This document shows positions 12,242 through 25,033 of a stretch of DNA of 64,000 nucleotides, piece by piece. The notes beneath the pieces are model-generated. The model had not been told where the DNA came from. It saw only the letters and a program-made list of their open reading frames with translations, and ran no database searches. The stretch comes from Terana coerulea (Eukaryota > Basidiomycota > Agaricomycetes > Polyporales > Phanerochaetaceae): assembly GCA_024811115.1 (NCBI GenBank), contig JAKOGH010000664.1:1-64000 (forward strand), written 5' to 3'. The first letter of the stretch is position 1. Each line of letters begins with the position of its first letter. The position numbers and the translations under genes are program-made.

Positions 12242-13616
12242 ATGACCGTCCTAGTGCCTGATGTACCTATCACTGCGACTCCGGCTATCCCTCCTTTTGG
12301 TCGAGTGTACTTGATCGTCATCTTTGTCGAAGCCATCCTCTACGGTTCGTCTACACATCACTCAGGCTTTACCGACCCCCGTCTCTTACCGTATATGTAG
12401 GAATGAAGTATGTGGTCGCTTAGATGTGCTAGCGAGTGCTGACCGAACTCGCTGCTCAGCTTTCTCATATTCGGGGCAAGTCTATACGTATTGTGCCGTC
12501 GGAATAAACCCAACTGGTGAGTGCTGTCTTACTTAGGTACAAGTGCTCTGCACATAACCTTTGCTATGGTAGGCTCCTCGTTCTTTGGTCCATACTTCTC
12601 TTCGCGGTTTCCTCGTCGGACGTTATGATTGGAATTGTGCAGATATATCGACCACTGACCAACCCTGACATCGAGGGCGTTCCTGGTGCTTGGGACGCCT
12701 CCTACCTTCTACCCGACTCGCTTGATTTCGCCCACGCAGAGTGCTACACCGTCTGCGTGATCTTACAGGATCTACTACTGGTAAGCTCATCAGCCCCTGT
12801 CCGTCATCGCCGTGTTGACTGCTCGGTTTAGATTTGGCGTCTGTACGTGGTGTGGGGTAACAGTTGGAAGGTTGCAATTGGACCGGTTAGCTATTAATTC
12901 ATGAATGGCAGATTCAGAGCTTGACGCTTTACTTCCAGCTCATCCTTGAGTGCGCCCACATAGGTATGTCAACTACAAATGCCTGAACTTATGGATTGTG
13001 GATCGCTCATGTGCCACTATAGCATGCTCTTTCGTATCAACATCTTTCCTGCGTAACGCCGAGAATGCCTTCTCGTCCTCAGTACAGCGATGGGGGCTGG
13101 CTTCGTGGTCCATGGATATCGCCATGAACACCATCGTTACCCTCGCGATTGCGGGCCGTCTGTGGTATATGGGTCGTGCGAACACATCGATCTCGGGCAA
13201 GTTTACTTACCGGGCCTCAATGTTTACCATCATCGAGTCCGGGGCCATCTTCGCTGGTGCCACGATAATATGCTTTGCGTTGGATGTCAGCGGGAGCATT
13301 GGCGGCGTGGCTGGGCTGTACATCCTCACACAACTGGCGGTGAGTTCGCAACAGAATAGCACGCCCATTCGTGCTGATAGGCGGTGTGCTGCAGTCCATT
13401 ACCCCCTTGCTTATCATTGTCCGCGTCGGACTCGGGTTGACCCATGGAAAGAACCGCGAGCCATCATTGACGACCGGGAGGTCGACAAACCAGCCATTGG
13501 AATTTGCCCATCGGCCCATTGAAGTCAATGTCTCCAGACTCGCCGGCACTGAGTCGGAAGAGTATCCCATGAGGTCAATCAGCTCTAAAGGTCGCACCTC
13601 CCTGGAGCACTTGTAA
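12242..13616 (+). CDS. Seven-TM membrane protein of a basidiomycete family
   Basis: Eight exons (12242-12344, 12401-12407, 12460-12516, 12573-12780, 12832-12885, 12939-12963, 13023-13339, 13395-13616) sum to 993 nt, exactly in frame, giving 330 residues. Exon 2 is only 7 nt; it completes LYGMNFLIFGASLYVL. Hydrophobic segments alternate with short loops. Landmarks are GAWDASYLLPDS in an outer loop, IWRLYVVWGNSW, the AIAGRLWYMGR segment and PLLIIVRVGLGL before a hydrophilic C-tail. These match a large family in Agaricomycetes that is usually annotated only as hypothetical membrane protein. Function is unknown: receptor, transporter or sensor are all open. Unlike most neighbours it has no frame break. 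Confidence 0.85.
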
Positions 13617-14152
13617 CCGACATCTATGACGTTGTAGTACCACATTAACGAGGCTATAGAATAATGAATTGATACGGGGGTGTGATATGCGGCATTCTGA
13701 CTATTCGTTGTATTAGTATGCGATATCAGATATATTGTAAGACTGCGGGGGTCTCTGCTGTTCACAGTCCCAGAACCACGCATTATTATTGCACATGCTT
13801 CCGATAACACGTATTGCTGCCTTGGAGAGTTATGTGAGGTCTACAAGGGCAAGTGAGGGTATTATACGCACCAACTGTGCCGTCACACAAGCCTTCAGAG
13901 TGTAGGAGTGGCCATAATTCCCGAATGCACTTTTATACAGATGCTAGGAAGCGCGTGGAGACTGGAGACTAAGCGTACTACGTGTACATGAACCATTATT
14001 CACAAGCACAGAATTTTCCACCTAAGAAGAAATATCCTTGCATACTGGTGATGTCCAGAGGGCCCCCGCAGCAATGACCTGTACGGCCTCAAACAACGAA
14101 TCTCCAGTATCCAGGCAGGGCATGTGCGCATGAAAGCCAGACCTGCGCCACA
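13617..14152. other. Tail-to-tail intergenic region
   Basis: About 540 bp between the stops of the seven-TM gene and the UbiA-like gene. It should contain both 3' untranslated regions. No further gene or repeat was seen. Confidence 0.4.
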
Positions 14153-15230
14153 TTAGCTGTAGCTCAGCAACAGGAGGAACGCGTAGCGCACATTGTAGAG
14201 GTAGAAGGAGATTTGGTCATCGTGTACCGTCTTGTAGTAGAGGAATCGAATGCCGACAGTGCCAGCGAGCGATATAAACGCACTGGCAGTCAGGAAGTCC
14301 ACTTCCCATATTCTGACCAGCGCAAACGACCACGCCAACAGCCCGACGATGACCGTCTTGCGGGAATGAGTTGGGAAGACAATTGGCAGCGTCCGCCGGC
14401 CGATTCGCGCGTCGCCATCGACATCCTTGAAATCCTGAGTGTGGATGGTAGTCGCAAATATGCCTGCGCTAAGGGCAATGGACAGGACTGCTGTCGAGTC
14501 CAGCCCGCCGTAGTCTGCGCCTGAGTGGACAGTTAGCACCATCGCGCGCTCGACATGTTGGGTGACGGGTCTCACCTGCAATGAGACTAGCTCCGGACTC
14601 GAAGGCCGCGAAACCCATTGCATTGACGACATTTCGGATTGCCCAATGCGCGGAGTGCGCGCGGAGCTCGTCGTAAATGATGGTGAGAGCTACAAGCGCC
14701 ACACTTGCGCACAGCACTTGGACACTGTACGTCGCAGACCACGAAAAGCAAAGCGGGACAAGAAGCCACCGCAATCGCACAGCTTGCCTTAGGCCAATTC
14801 GACCCGACGGAAGTGGGCGGTCCGACTTGTTATGGACGTCCTCTTCAGGGCTGACAGTCTGGTTCGAAACGTCGAATTGCAGCAGGTGGAGCCAAATCCA
14901 CCAGACAATGTGCCACAATCGGCTGAAGGCGTGTATAGGACCAGCAACGATTGCAAAAACAGTCTAAGAGCGCATCAGAGTCGGTTCGGTAAGAAAAGAA
15001 AAATATCGCTAACAATAGGTATCAGCGTCGTCTTGATGTCAGATTTCGTGAAGAGGAAAGCTGTGATAGCATGGTAAGTCATCGATCTTAGGACGGAGGA
15101 GAAGGCCATGTGCATATTGAGGAGTCTTGCAAGGTTAACGAAGCAAGGTGAGGCAGGTGTAGTGGCTTCAAATGCACCCAGCAAATAGTACGATCACCTG
15201 TTTGGAACCGTCAATCGCAGGCAGGGACAT
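14153..15230 (-). CDS. UbiA-superfamily membrane protein, Fma-TC-like terpene cyclase candidate
   Basis: About 320 residues, multi-pass. Two introns are clear (14964-15013 and 14521-14575) and keep the frame; a third, very short one near the 5' end is needed to reach the ATG at 15230, so the start is uncertain. The first metal-site region (about 14805-14865) reads NQTVSPEED then NKSDRPLPSG; aligned to the classical NDxxDxxxD...RP this puts Q and S where two Asp are expected and keeps the last Asp. The second site (about 14400-14445) reads QDFKDVDGD then IGRRTLP. This pattern resembles the UbiA-type cyclase group founded by fumagillin Fma-TC, which turns farnesyl diphosphate into beta-trans-bergamotene, rather than COQ2-like prenyltransferases. 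A prenyltransferase role remains possible. It is divergent from the acyltransferase gene and should act in an internal membrane. Confidence 0.8.
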
Positions 15231-16446
15231 GATACTGCTGTATAGCTTCATTATACCATTTGGTTGTGCTGCTCACTTCCTTCCTCGGGCGACTGGCCCC
15301 GATAGTCGCATAATGGTAAGAACAGGACACGGACATATCCTTAGATCTTAAACCTAGTAATACAATGAGATTTCAGCATGTCGTCACATCCAACTACGGC
15401 ACAAGGACGAAGCAAGGACCATATGCATACTTTGAAACCCCCTGCCACCGGAGAGCTAGAGGTAAAACCAGCTCCGAACCTCAGCTCCACCACATTGCCT
15501 CCGAGTTCGTGGCCGCGTATGCCGGCGCGGATTTCACAAAGGGCCGCCGCTGATTAGGCAGCGGTCTACTCATGGCTTAATCTTGAACGTTAACCGTGCT
15601 TCTTAGATGAGCCCTAAGTCCTGGTAGAGTTCAGAAGCGGCCCAGAATGCCGAGTCGGATCATAGAGCAGGTATGCCGATGTGAGCAGGGTCGCGGGTGC
15701 TATCATGATCACGAGTGCACCGCAGCCGGACTGCAGCCTTGTGGCACGGCTGGGATCGAGATAAGCGCCATGATCCTGGAAGGGGATGTTGGGTCGGCGA
15801 AGCTGCGCCCACAGGGTGACCTAGAAGATCAAAACTTGAGCGCGAGAAGTTGGCGAAAGCCCCCGCGGAATGTCGGACGCCTCGAGCGTCTACGTATCCC
15901 TCTGCCCAACGCCCAGCGCTAGTGCTCAACGTTCAACATTCCATGTCGACACCGTCATGCACTCTTGGGTACGTGGCAGAGCTGTCTCCGAATTCGGCAC
16001 ACTCCTCGAAATCTTGCTCTTGTGGAGAGCTCGGGAACAATCGTACCCCGTACGTCACAGCCTCACAAACCTGATGCAGTTCTGATTGTTTAGCGGACTT
16101 CCTGTAACGCAGAACACGGTGCCACGAAGATGCCGCAAAGGACGGGCGGGGCATCCACTACCTCTTGTGGACAGCGCTGTTTCCTTCCGGCTTCGGGCAT
16201 GCCTATAGGGAAATGGAGCATCGTTGGATTTGTACCATTTCCTTACCAGTCACCCGAAGTATACACACGGCTTGTTTCTGGCAGGAATGTTCTTCCAAAA
16301 CGGATAGTCATGGTCCCTCCGACGGCTTTCTCTGGCCTTCGTCTTTTTCAGTACTCACAGCACATCCATTCTGTGCTAGCACTGCAATAGCGTCTTCGAC
16401 GGCGCATCCGAACGCTACAGCCTCTCATCCACATAACTACGTCTCG
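15231..16446. promoter_or_regulatory. Divergent intergenic region
   Basis: A 1.2-kb gap between the UbiA-like gene (leftward) and the acyltransferase gene (rightward). It contains short open frames without recognisable motifs. It must hold both promoters; no defined site can be supported. Confidence 0.35.
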
Positions 16447-18251
16447 ATGGATTCACCCACTGGTGCAGAGTTACCTGCCGGCTGGAAATGTGTGGGCGCA
16501 GGGACTTACGTTAGGTGCGCACGTTTCTGACTTGCTAATTCTAGCAATCCTGGTCTGAAAATATGAGCAGGCCTCTTGTTGCCTCTGAAGCGAGCATGGC
16601 CGCTAGAAACCGCAGGCAGGATGGGTACGTACTCTATGAACGTTCTACAAGATAGCTCTATAACATTTACGTAGACATAATGATGTCTGCATGGGCTTCG
16701 CCTTCAGTACGAATGTCAAGGATATCGTGTCAGCATTTATTGAGGCACTTGCTCGCCTACGGTGAGGACATTACCTAACTGTGCAACACCGCCCGCACTC
16801 ATATCTCAAAGCTTTTACGCACCTTTAGTTGCAGCCGATATCTGCAACCGCGCAGAGTACGAAGATCGTCTCTGCTGGGTCTACAAGTCCCCAGCGAGTC
16901 ACCTAGAAGCACTCGAATGGGCCAAGAATACTCTCATTGTTCACCACAATCCACCCTCTGATGAAGCGTTTATCCCCACGGTCAACCAGACCCGCTTACC
17001 CTACGAGCCGCTTCCGTCCCTCAAGCAGTATTTCGGCTGCCATCTGCTACTCCGAGAAAGCGGCGTGCACTCATTCTACGTGCACGGTACCCATGCGATT
17101 CTCGATGCCCAGCCGAACCTGTACGCTCTTTGGCACATCTTCAAAGGTGTTTCAAGTGTGGGTGAAACATCTCCGGTAGAGTCAGCTCAGTGGGGTAGCG
17201 AGGTGGCCAATCTACCCGTTGATCTTGTTAGCGCTCTAGGCGGACTTCCCTACGACGATCCTGCAAAATATGACCTGGAACTTCCCAAGCATCTCTACAC
17301 CGAGAAGGTAGTTATACGCTCCGCTCTAGATTACGCAAGGATTCGCTCATTTTCTAGGCCAGTCTTGGGTTATTTCCTCAACGCGCAAGCGTGGAAGTAC
17401 TGGTCAGCCAACGCGTGCTCATCGCATCGTGGATAGCAAGACGCTGTCAGCTATATTATCTGAATTGAAAGCTTTGAAGTTTTCAGTCACCGTTCTGTTC
17501 GAAGCTGCTCAGGTCCTTGCGACATTTTCACGAAACCCACCCCTTTCTCAAGATACGCATGTCACACTTGACCTCACTGTGTAAGTGCCATGGGTCATGC
17601 CAGCTCTGCCTCATTTGCGGGTTAATGCTAATGCGAAGCTCAGAATCGCACTGCAGAGATTCCTGCCACCAGAATATGACTTCAAGAAGTACATCACGTC
17701 CTGCATGATCTTTGTCCCGATGGTTGTCCTAGCCAAGGACATTAATCGTGCTTCTAGACCTCGCGAACAGCTACTTGAAGTCATGGCCGTCCTACGAGAC
17801 CAATATGCTGCATGGATGGCAAAGCCGCTTCTCCCCTTTTCTGACGTTGTCGGGCGTCCGCCACTTCCTGTGCAGCGCAATCCGTACGCAACTTTCATCA
17901 CCAATCTGGGCGTCGTAGATCGATACATGCCGTCTGCCTGGCACCGTGCGGATGGAGCGAGCAACATCGAGATTCACGACTTCATGTTCGGACATCGCAT
18001 CATAAACTTCCACCGTCCGTGCGTACTTGATTTTTACTTATGAGGATAGAGCACTAACCACCAGGATCTAGGGCGACTCATATTTGGACCTTCAAATCTC
18101 AGCTGCACCTCCAAGTTCAGGTGCGCTCTCCGTGCTGAGCATACAGTCTGATAGCTCACGAGATCAGGCAACGGACGTGTACGACACAGAATACCTGGAA
18201 GGCTTCCTTGATGAGGTTATCCAGTTCGCATTGCTTCTTCTGGAGAAATAA
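16447..18251 (+). CDS. CoA-dependent acyltransferase fold (BAHD/condensation-like)
   Basis: Six exons (16447-16514, 16571-16624, 16675-16761, 16812-17580, 17644-18022, 18072-18251) give about 512 residues. The start at 16447 precedes a short leader, then RPLVASEAS and HNDVCMGFAF, like the opening of basidiomycete chloramphenicol-acetyltransferase-fold proteins. The active-site motif is HGTHAILDA (about 17090-17115), an HxxxD core matching HHxxxD with the catalytic His and Asp kept. The C-terminal half has a FLPPEYDFKKYITSC block and ends VIQFALLLLEK. One extra base near 17395-17405, between LNAQAW and GQPTRAH, shifts the frame; exon lengths total 1 mod 3, as expected for a single insertion. 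Likely role: transfer of an acyl group from CoA (or a carrier) to a hydroxyl of the cluster product. Donor and acceptor are unknown. Confidence 0.75.
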
Positions 18252-19187
18252 CGGGTAGGATAGATCTCTATTCCAACAAACTTCCAGCCATCGTAACGAG
18301 ACTACAGCTACAGCTTGAGTGATGAGGAATGTAGAGCTAATCTCACTGATTTTATCAGCTGAAGAAATCGCGCATCTCAAACGTTCCGATTGTAGAATTT
18401 CGGGCCGTGATTGTACGCCTGTTTCTGTTAATAAAATAAAATAAAATAGAAAAGGTATCGACTTTCGCAAGCCCTTGAACCACGGATAGGTGCTTACTGA
18501 ATTTCGCCAGATGGCTGATGTCAAACTCATTCAGTCTTTGCGTGGCAACGTCGGAGTAACGGCACAGCTGACTGTACGCGCTGGAACACCCAATTACAGA
18601 CTGCTCCCCAGAACCTTCCATTCATGACCACTTCCGTGCTTCCCACTGTGACAGAACATGTGGATGGGATGCATTATGATTGGCGGCAGTCGCTTTACCT
18701 CATCTTCTGACTGCTCGAGAACCTCGCATTGCAGGCCGTCCAATGTCAAGCGCAATCTTCTAGCTAGCCACGCATCAGCATCTCAATGGAAGCCTTCTGT
18801 TCTTTCAACGTACGGAGCATCCTTCTGACACATCCAATTCTGGAGGTCAAACTTAGTTCGCCGATGTCGCGTGAGAGTGAACGCTGGAATGCCGCCCTCA
18901 ATCAATATCAGCGCTCCCACACTCACGTACGTAAGGTGCATGGAGAAGGTTTGTTCATGATATATGAAACTCAAATCTTCTTCCACAGCGCTCATGTCCG
19001 AAGCAGTGGGTAGGGCAAAGCTGGCCGTAAGCAGTAAGCAGATGTTCCATCGTGTACGAGACACTGACAGTTGGAATTCTACCTTTCATAGAGTTCACTT
19101 AGAGCGAGCACGCACGTATTACCGGCGGGCGTGTCCCGAGCTGCCACATCACTCCAGACGCACCGTTGTGACACCTAGAGGCTCGCA
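18252..19187. other. Intergenic, with a short (ATAAA)n tract
   Basis: Contains the 3' region of the acyltransferase gene and the promoter of the next P450. An ATAAA microsatellite lies at 18431-18448. No gene seen. Confidence 0.4.
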
Positions 19188-21396
19188 ATGCCCGTCTCTC
19201 CTGCAGCATTCACCTCGTACTATGTCTTTCTGCCCGTTATCCTCGCGGTGCTGGCGTACAGTCATTACCGCTCACGGCTTCAGAAGATACACTTCCCTCC
19301 CTGGCCCACCGAGGATACCACTCCTGGGTAATATTTTTCACATCAGCCAGGACTCGCCGTGGACTCTGTTCACTCAATGGAAAGCATCCTACGGTATGTC
19401 CAAATAGTAGTATAATAATGGCGCCTGTCTACTAATCGCCTGTTGCAGGCGATGTAATAGGCCTTGATGTTTTCGGCAAGAAAATAGTCGTACTAAATTC
19501 GTACGAAGCCATCGACGACCTTCTCGACAAAAGGGGCAACATTTACTCGGACCGACCTGTGTTTACCGTGGTTGGTGAGCTCATGGGTTTGAACCAGGTT
19601 CGTCACTTGAAGTCTAGCGAGTGACGGCACTAATCAGTCGGTAGAGCATGGCACTCAAGCCGTACGGTGCGGAATGGCGAGCATGTCGAAAACTTGAACA
19701 CCTCGCTCTGAATCCCACTGCAGTCAAACAATACCATCAAATGCAGGAGCATTTCGCAGCTATGCTTGTGAAGGAGATTCTGGAAGATCCCAGCAATTTC
19801 TACGACCTTATCAGACTGTGAGTCACCTCTTTCCGAGCATTACACTGTGTCTCACTACATCACGCACAGCTGCGCTGCTCGGATTGTACTTTCTGTCACC
19901 TACGGCCTTTCCGCTCAAATCATTGATCGCGAAGTCAGCCGTTTACCATCCATTTTTGGTTCAGTCTAGCTGATAGTGCTCTTAGTATATAACACACGCG
20001 GAGGAGACTATGCATCTCGTTAGCCAGTCCACGGTCCCCGGAGCATTCCTATGTGACTTTATTCCCTCCAGTACGACATTATAAATGAACCAGCGGCCTA
20101 GCACTAACAGAGCAGTAGTGAAGTACCTTCCGGCATGGGTTACATTCCAGCGAAAGGCGGCGGTGGGAAAGCAAATGATTGCCCGGTTGGTGGACACACC
20201 ATATGAGAGGGTAAAACGCGAAATTGTGCGTGAATTCAATGTTTCGTTTGATCACCTCTGACACATCTCCAGGCCATAGGAAAAGCTGGCCCTTCATTGG
20301 CCCGTGAAATACTTACTGGAGCTGGCGAGGAGGATCTCACGCAGGAAATGGATGATCGTATCAAGTGGACGACAGGTATGTCGTACCTTACACATCTTCG
20401 TTCAAAAGATGAACACAACTTTAGGCTCGATGTATGCGGGTGGGTACTCTTTTACCTGCGTATCCCGTCATTGACTCACAGAATTACATGCTAGCCGGTG
20501 GAGAGTCTGTACGCTTCATCTCTACTTATTACTCTAGCATCAATGCTGACGACCGTTCTCGCAGACATTTGGCACGACTTTGGTATTTCTCATTGCCATG
20601 GCCTTGAACCCAGACAAGCAAGCACGAGCTCAGGAAGAAATAGACTCAGTGGTGGGGGCAAACCGGCTGCCAGTAATCGCAGATAGACCAAATCTTCCCT
20701 TTGTTAACGCGTTGATCAAGGAGGTTCTTCGCTGGCATCCAATGCTTCCACTAAGTACGGCGACTCACACATACAGCGACAGCTCTTACTAATTCTTGGT
20801 GCAGGTATTGCCCGCCTTACCGCTGCAGACGATATTTACAGAGGCCATCTCATCCCAAAGGGTACCATTGTCATGCCGAACGTTTGGTACGTACTGTCCC
20901 TAACGTATCAATTAGCGTTGCTGATGGGCTTACAGGCAAATTGCCCATCATCCTAATGCCAAATACCCACCTGAACAGTTCATCCCTGAGCGTTTTCTCG
21001 ACCCAGAGATTGAGACTGCGGACCCCGGAGTCTACGCCTTTGGCTTTGGTCGTCGGTAAAGCACTCTCTACTTTACACGCTGGCAGGTACAACGGTTTAC
21101 TCGGATTGGCAGCATCTGTCCTGGAAAGGCCATGGGCGAAGCATCCGTGTTTATACTGATCAGCACTCTCCTCGCCACTTTGCATGTATCCCCAAGCTCC
21201 GATGTTCCCCTCGTACCTGAGTATGAGTCGCAGCTTGTTAGGTGATTATCTACTTATTCAATCCACCATCCGCCTTTAGTGCTGACCTGTTCGATACAGC
21301 ATTCCGAAGAGGTTCCAATGCCGACTTGAGGCTAGGTCCGCGGCAGCGACAGAGATGGTTAACATGGTTGCGCAGAAGGGCCAGTCTGCCATGTAG
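19188..21396 (+). CDS. Cytochrome P450 (class II, membrane-anchored)
   Basis: Start at 19188 gives a membrane anchor (FLPVILAVLAYSHY), then the proline hinge PGPPRIPLLGN. Spliced features in order: YSDRP in the B region; I-helix AGGEST (about 20495-20578); K-helix KEVLRWHP (ExxR); FIPERF; and the haem loop FGFGRRICPGK (about 21040-21145), split by an intron after the second Arg. About ten short introns have canonical ends. One extra base at 19300-19303, between the anchor and the hinge, breaks the frame; everything else is intact. It would hydroxylate or epoxidise the scaffold using the shared CPR. The broken P450 at 30.7-31.2 kb has the same C-terminal exon structure and sequence style, so it is a paralogue. 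The subfamily cannot be given without a search. Confidence 0.88.
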
Positions 21397-21635
21397 CCAT
21401 CAGGTCATAAGATGATGTGCATTATGGGAAATCATTCATATATATGCAGGGTATCGCACCGTTTCTCCTATGATACTTAGCATAAGGGGAGTAGGGCAGC
21501 CACTGTTGGCTCGCGGCTCGCACAACAGCCTCCCAGAGTTATGCAGCACCAATACAGAACAAAGTGAGACTCGTGGATATACAACACATGCCATGAGATA
21601 ATGAAGAGTATGCCTGGTCGTCAACAGCGCTAGCT
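21397..21635. other. Short gap between converging P450 genes
   Basis: 239 bp separate the stop codons of the two P450 genes, which run towards each other. It holds both 3' ends only. Confidence 0.4.
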
Positions 21636-23945
21636 TCATTTGTCACTCTCATTGTCTAGGTCCGGTAGAGAGCGCACGGCTATCGGCAGATTGGGGCCGT
21701 TCTCTTCGCATCCAACAGGGCATGGCTGTATACTTGAGGTGACTATATGGGTGAGAGCTGCGCCGGTGTCGACAAAATCGAACTTTCGAACGAGCGAGAA
21801 TAGCAGCACCTTAAATTGCATGATCGCTGAGCACAAAACGAGATCAGTTACAGATTTATTCACGCATTAAAGGTGCAAAACGTACCTAGTCGGTAGCCGA
21901 CACAGCTACGAGGACCGTCACTGAATGTAAGTGTGTTCGACCAGCCCCGAGGGAGAACGTCATGCGCTGGCAAATCCGTAAGCCATCGGTCTGGTCTGAA
22001 GACTGAGCCATCGCCCCAGATACTATCGGCTCGATTCAGATAATGTACTGGAAACACCACGGTCTATCAGGGTCACGAGAGTCGTAAGTAGTGGCACACT
22101 GATAACAAAGGGAACCGTACCTGACCCGCTCGGATAGCAATCTGAGAGAGCAGGGGGCCTTCGAGAGAACGAACCTCGTGCCGGAGAGGTAGCACGTCGT
22201 CTTTCATCGCAACCCTTTCCATGTACGGGACCACAGGGTGGAGTCTTAACCTAGCGTTCGGGTTGTTAGAGCTACGCGTGAAACATGCGATTGAAGTGCT
22301 TCTACGTCTCTCGTAGAATGGCATCGAGATACGGCAGCTTTGACTGGAGCTCCTCATAAGTGGGATCACGTCCTTTAACCTCTGCGATTTCCGCGCGAAG
22401 TCGCTGTTGAACCTCAGGATGTCGTGAGAGCTCCCAAAGGGAGTACGAAAGTGTCTGCGCTGTTGTTTCCGACCCTGCCATTCTAGGGTTATGTGCCATG
22501 AGTGCAACCGCTACTGCGTGGCTACAGAGATGGACCTACATGAACAAGACGATCTTTAGGAAAATCAGCACATGAGCATCGCATGACGAGCATGTACACG
22601 TACGTGATCCTTGAGCTCTTCGGTTGAGATTTTATTTTCAGTATGATTGATGACTATCATACAGCATAGGTGAGCATAGATGGCGAAGACGGTCAAAAGT
22701 CACATACGCAAGCGCGAAAGCATATCCTCCCTGTCATCAGGGCCTGCGCCGTACTTCTGAACCATCTGCTCTCCAACGTGCCTGTGAATCGTTAGCCGTA
22801 CATTTCCCTGCTCTCGCAAAGCCTTGAGGGAAGTCGATTAAGCCAAGAGAAACGTCGGAGGAGTAGCAGAGCCTGACAGTGTTCAAGTTGCCGTCCGTGA
22901 GGGAAACAGTAATAGAAGTTGAATATCACTTACCAGAATTCCGCGACGGGACATTCCCATTTTTGCCATGTTGCGCCAGGTGTTGAGTATGAGTTTGCCA
23001 TCATTTCCCTCGGAGAAATCGTGTCCGAAGCCAAAGCGTCCAATGATACGTAGGCTAGTTTCCCTTTTAACAACACTCTCTTGGAAATAAATGCTGGTAC
23101 TCACGTTGCGGGGCCGACCCAATCGAGGATATTCACTGTGTTGAACCTTGTGGTGTTACATTTCAAATGCAACTCTTCGCAGATCTGCATGGCGTGCATT
23201 AAAATATAGTGCAGAATTCGAAAAAGTACCGCCGTACCTTGGCACCAACATAAAAGAAATCCGGCGTTGCGGCCTTGACCGCGCCTGCCGAAAGAGCTGG
23301 CACGAAGAGCGAGCGCATGCGCTTGTGCTCCTGTTCGCCTTCAACCCAAACAAGGGACTTCCCGAGCAGTCGAGCCATCCTTGGACGCACAACCGAGCTG
23401 TGATCTATGACTAAGTCAGTAAGGAAAGACTTGGTGAAGGTCTCAAGTCCCTGACGGTAGTTGTATATATTCTTCTGCATGATATGTGCTACCGCAGTGG
23501 GATCTCCAAGGACGAGCTATTGAGGCGGATTGAGGCGGGGGCAGTCAATCAACGAGCAAGACACTGACAATATCTGGCATACGGAACGCTCCTCGGATGC
23601 GCATGACACTTGTGTGCAGCGCCTCAAACCAGTGCATGTGAGCTTCGCCCGCACTGGACTCAAGAACAGCTTTCTCGTGACCCCATATCCAAGAAGCACC
23701 AGGCTGTTGAAAGGCGTTAGCGTGGCTCGCACTAAGTGTAGCGGTACTCACTGGAATCGGTATTTTACCCATGTCGTCGAGAGCTGTGACACATCTATCC
23801 CTCAGCCGAAGCCAAACTACGGAGGCAGCAATGGAAAACGCCAGCGACAGCCACACGCCGGCATATTCGAGTATGATTGAAGTTGTCTGCAAAATACTCA
23901 GCGCATTGGGGAAGGGTTCTGACCGAGTACGTCTGTGCTCACCAT
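21636..23945 (-). CDS. Cytochrome P450, second family
   Basis: From the N-terminus: a hydrophobic anchor (WLSLAFSIAASVVWL), SWIWGHEKAV, LLGKSLVWVEGEQHK-like C-helix region, IGRFGFGHDF, I-helix AGSETTAQTLS (about 22440-22480), K-helix ETLRLHP (ExxR), FRPDRWL, and the haem loop FSDGPRSCVG (about 21895-21925); the C-terminus ends at 21636. At least ten introns are needed. The first exon may be just the ATG at 23945-23943 followed by a GT donor, so the start is uncertain. One base seems missing at about 22820-22833 between WLNRLPS and KALREQG. Sequence style differs clearly from the neighbouring P450, so this is a different family and probably a different oxidation step. It shares a divergent promoter region with the adenylating enzyme. 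Confidence 0.85.
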
Positions 23946-25033
23946 GACAATATCACCAAGGACTACTCCGTGAACGTGCGGAGGGGAGTACGTGTCTGCG
24001 GATGATAAAGAATATAACGCGTCGTCTGTTTGGGCTGGAGTCTGGACTCATACTCTTGAATTCTTGAGCGGAGAGACCGGAAATCTGCAACAGGCGATGA
24101 GCGCGGCGGCTCAGATTGATCGAGATGTCGACGAGTACCAGTCCGCTGGTTTGGAGTATTCACCAGGTCATCATTCTACGCCATTCGTCAGATATTCCTT
24201 GGAGCTCCGACGAACGTAGGAAGAATGAGCCGAAACGGAATGACTGACGAGTGCTATGTATCGGAGCGCCGTTCGCTCATGCCGGCATTGGGCGCTACGC
24301 TCGTAACTCAAGGTTTTGGCGCGGAGTAGCCATCTCCCTTACCATGCATCACACTCGCAGTCTCGAAAAGCCCCGCTCGTGCTGCGCTCAAAGCTATCTG
24401 AGACCGTTCTTCTATTCGGAAGTAATCGAACCTATCGGCGGTACAATATTCGTAGTATGATCATCAGAACTGCTCCAACCCGTTTGTGTCCAGGAAGGAT
24501 GGGTCTCAAATAAGACAATACGGCGTTACTGTCCCCGAAGGGCTCATCTCTGTACGTCTTTATGCAGCCTCTAATTGATATCGTCATATTCATTCCACAG
24601 CTCACGGATAACATTAGATATCAGCCTAATGCGCTCGCTCCAAATTAACGTCGCGGTTGGATGATCAGACTATGGAACGTATGCAACAGCCTCGTTCTCT
24701 TCAAAACGGGTCTTTTTAAGACAAAACCCAGGGTGCACATGTAGCGTTGATGCTTCTCTCGCAGTCTCGTCAGCTGACAGTTCGCGGATAAGCCCGTCCA
24801 GAGGAACGTGCGATACTCGGAACCAAATGCTGAAGTCCAGCGACAACAGCTTCGATTTTGGCAAGCAGGTAAGGCCGCTAGGACCTCAGATACCATGTCG
24901 TTGACCATCAATCAACTTCCAGTGCCTATGACTTTCCTTCTTTCATATGGTGGACCCGTAACGCGCTCGGGCTCGCCTCCACGACGCAGAGACACAACGG
25001 ACACTGCAACCTACACCGTCCTTCCAGAAACCA
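23946..25033. promoter_or_regulatory. Divergent intergenic region
   Basis: About 1.1 kb between the second P450 (leftward) and the adenylating-enzyme gene (rightward). No recognisable coding sequence. Shared regulation of the two genes is plausible from the arrangement but no site is visible. Confidence 0.35.
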
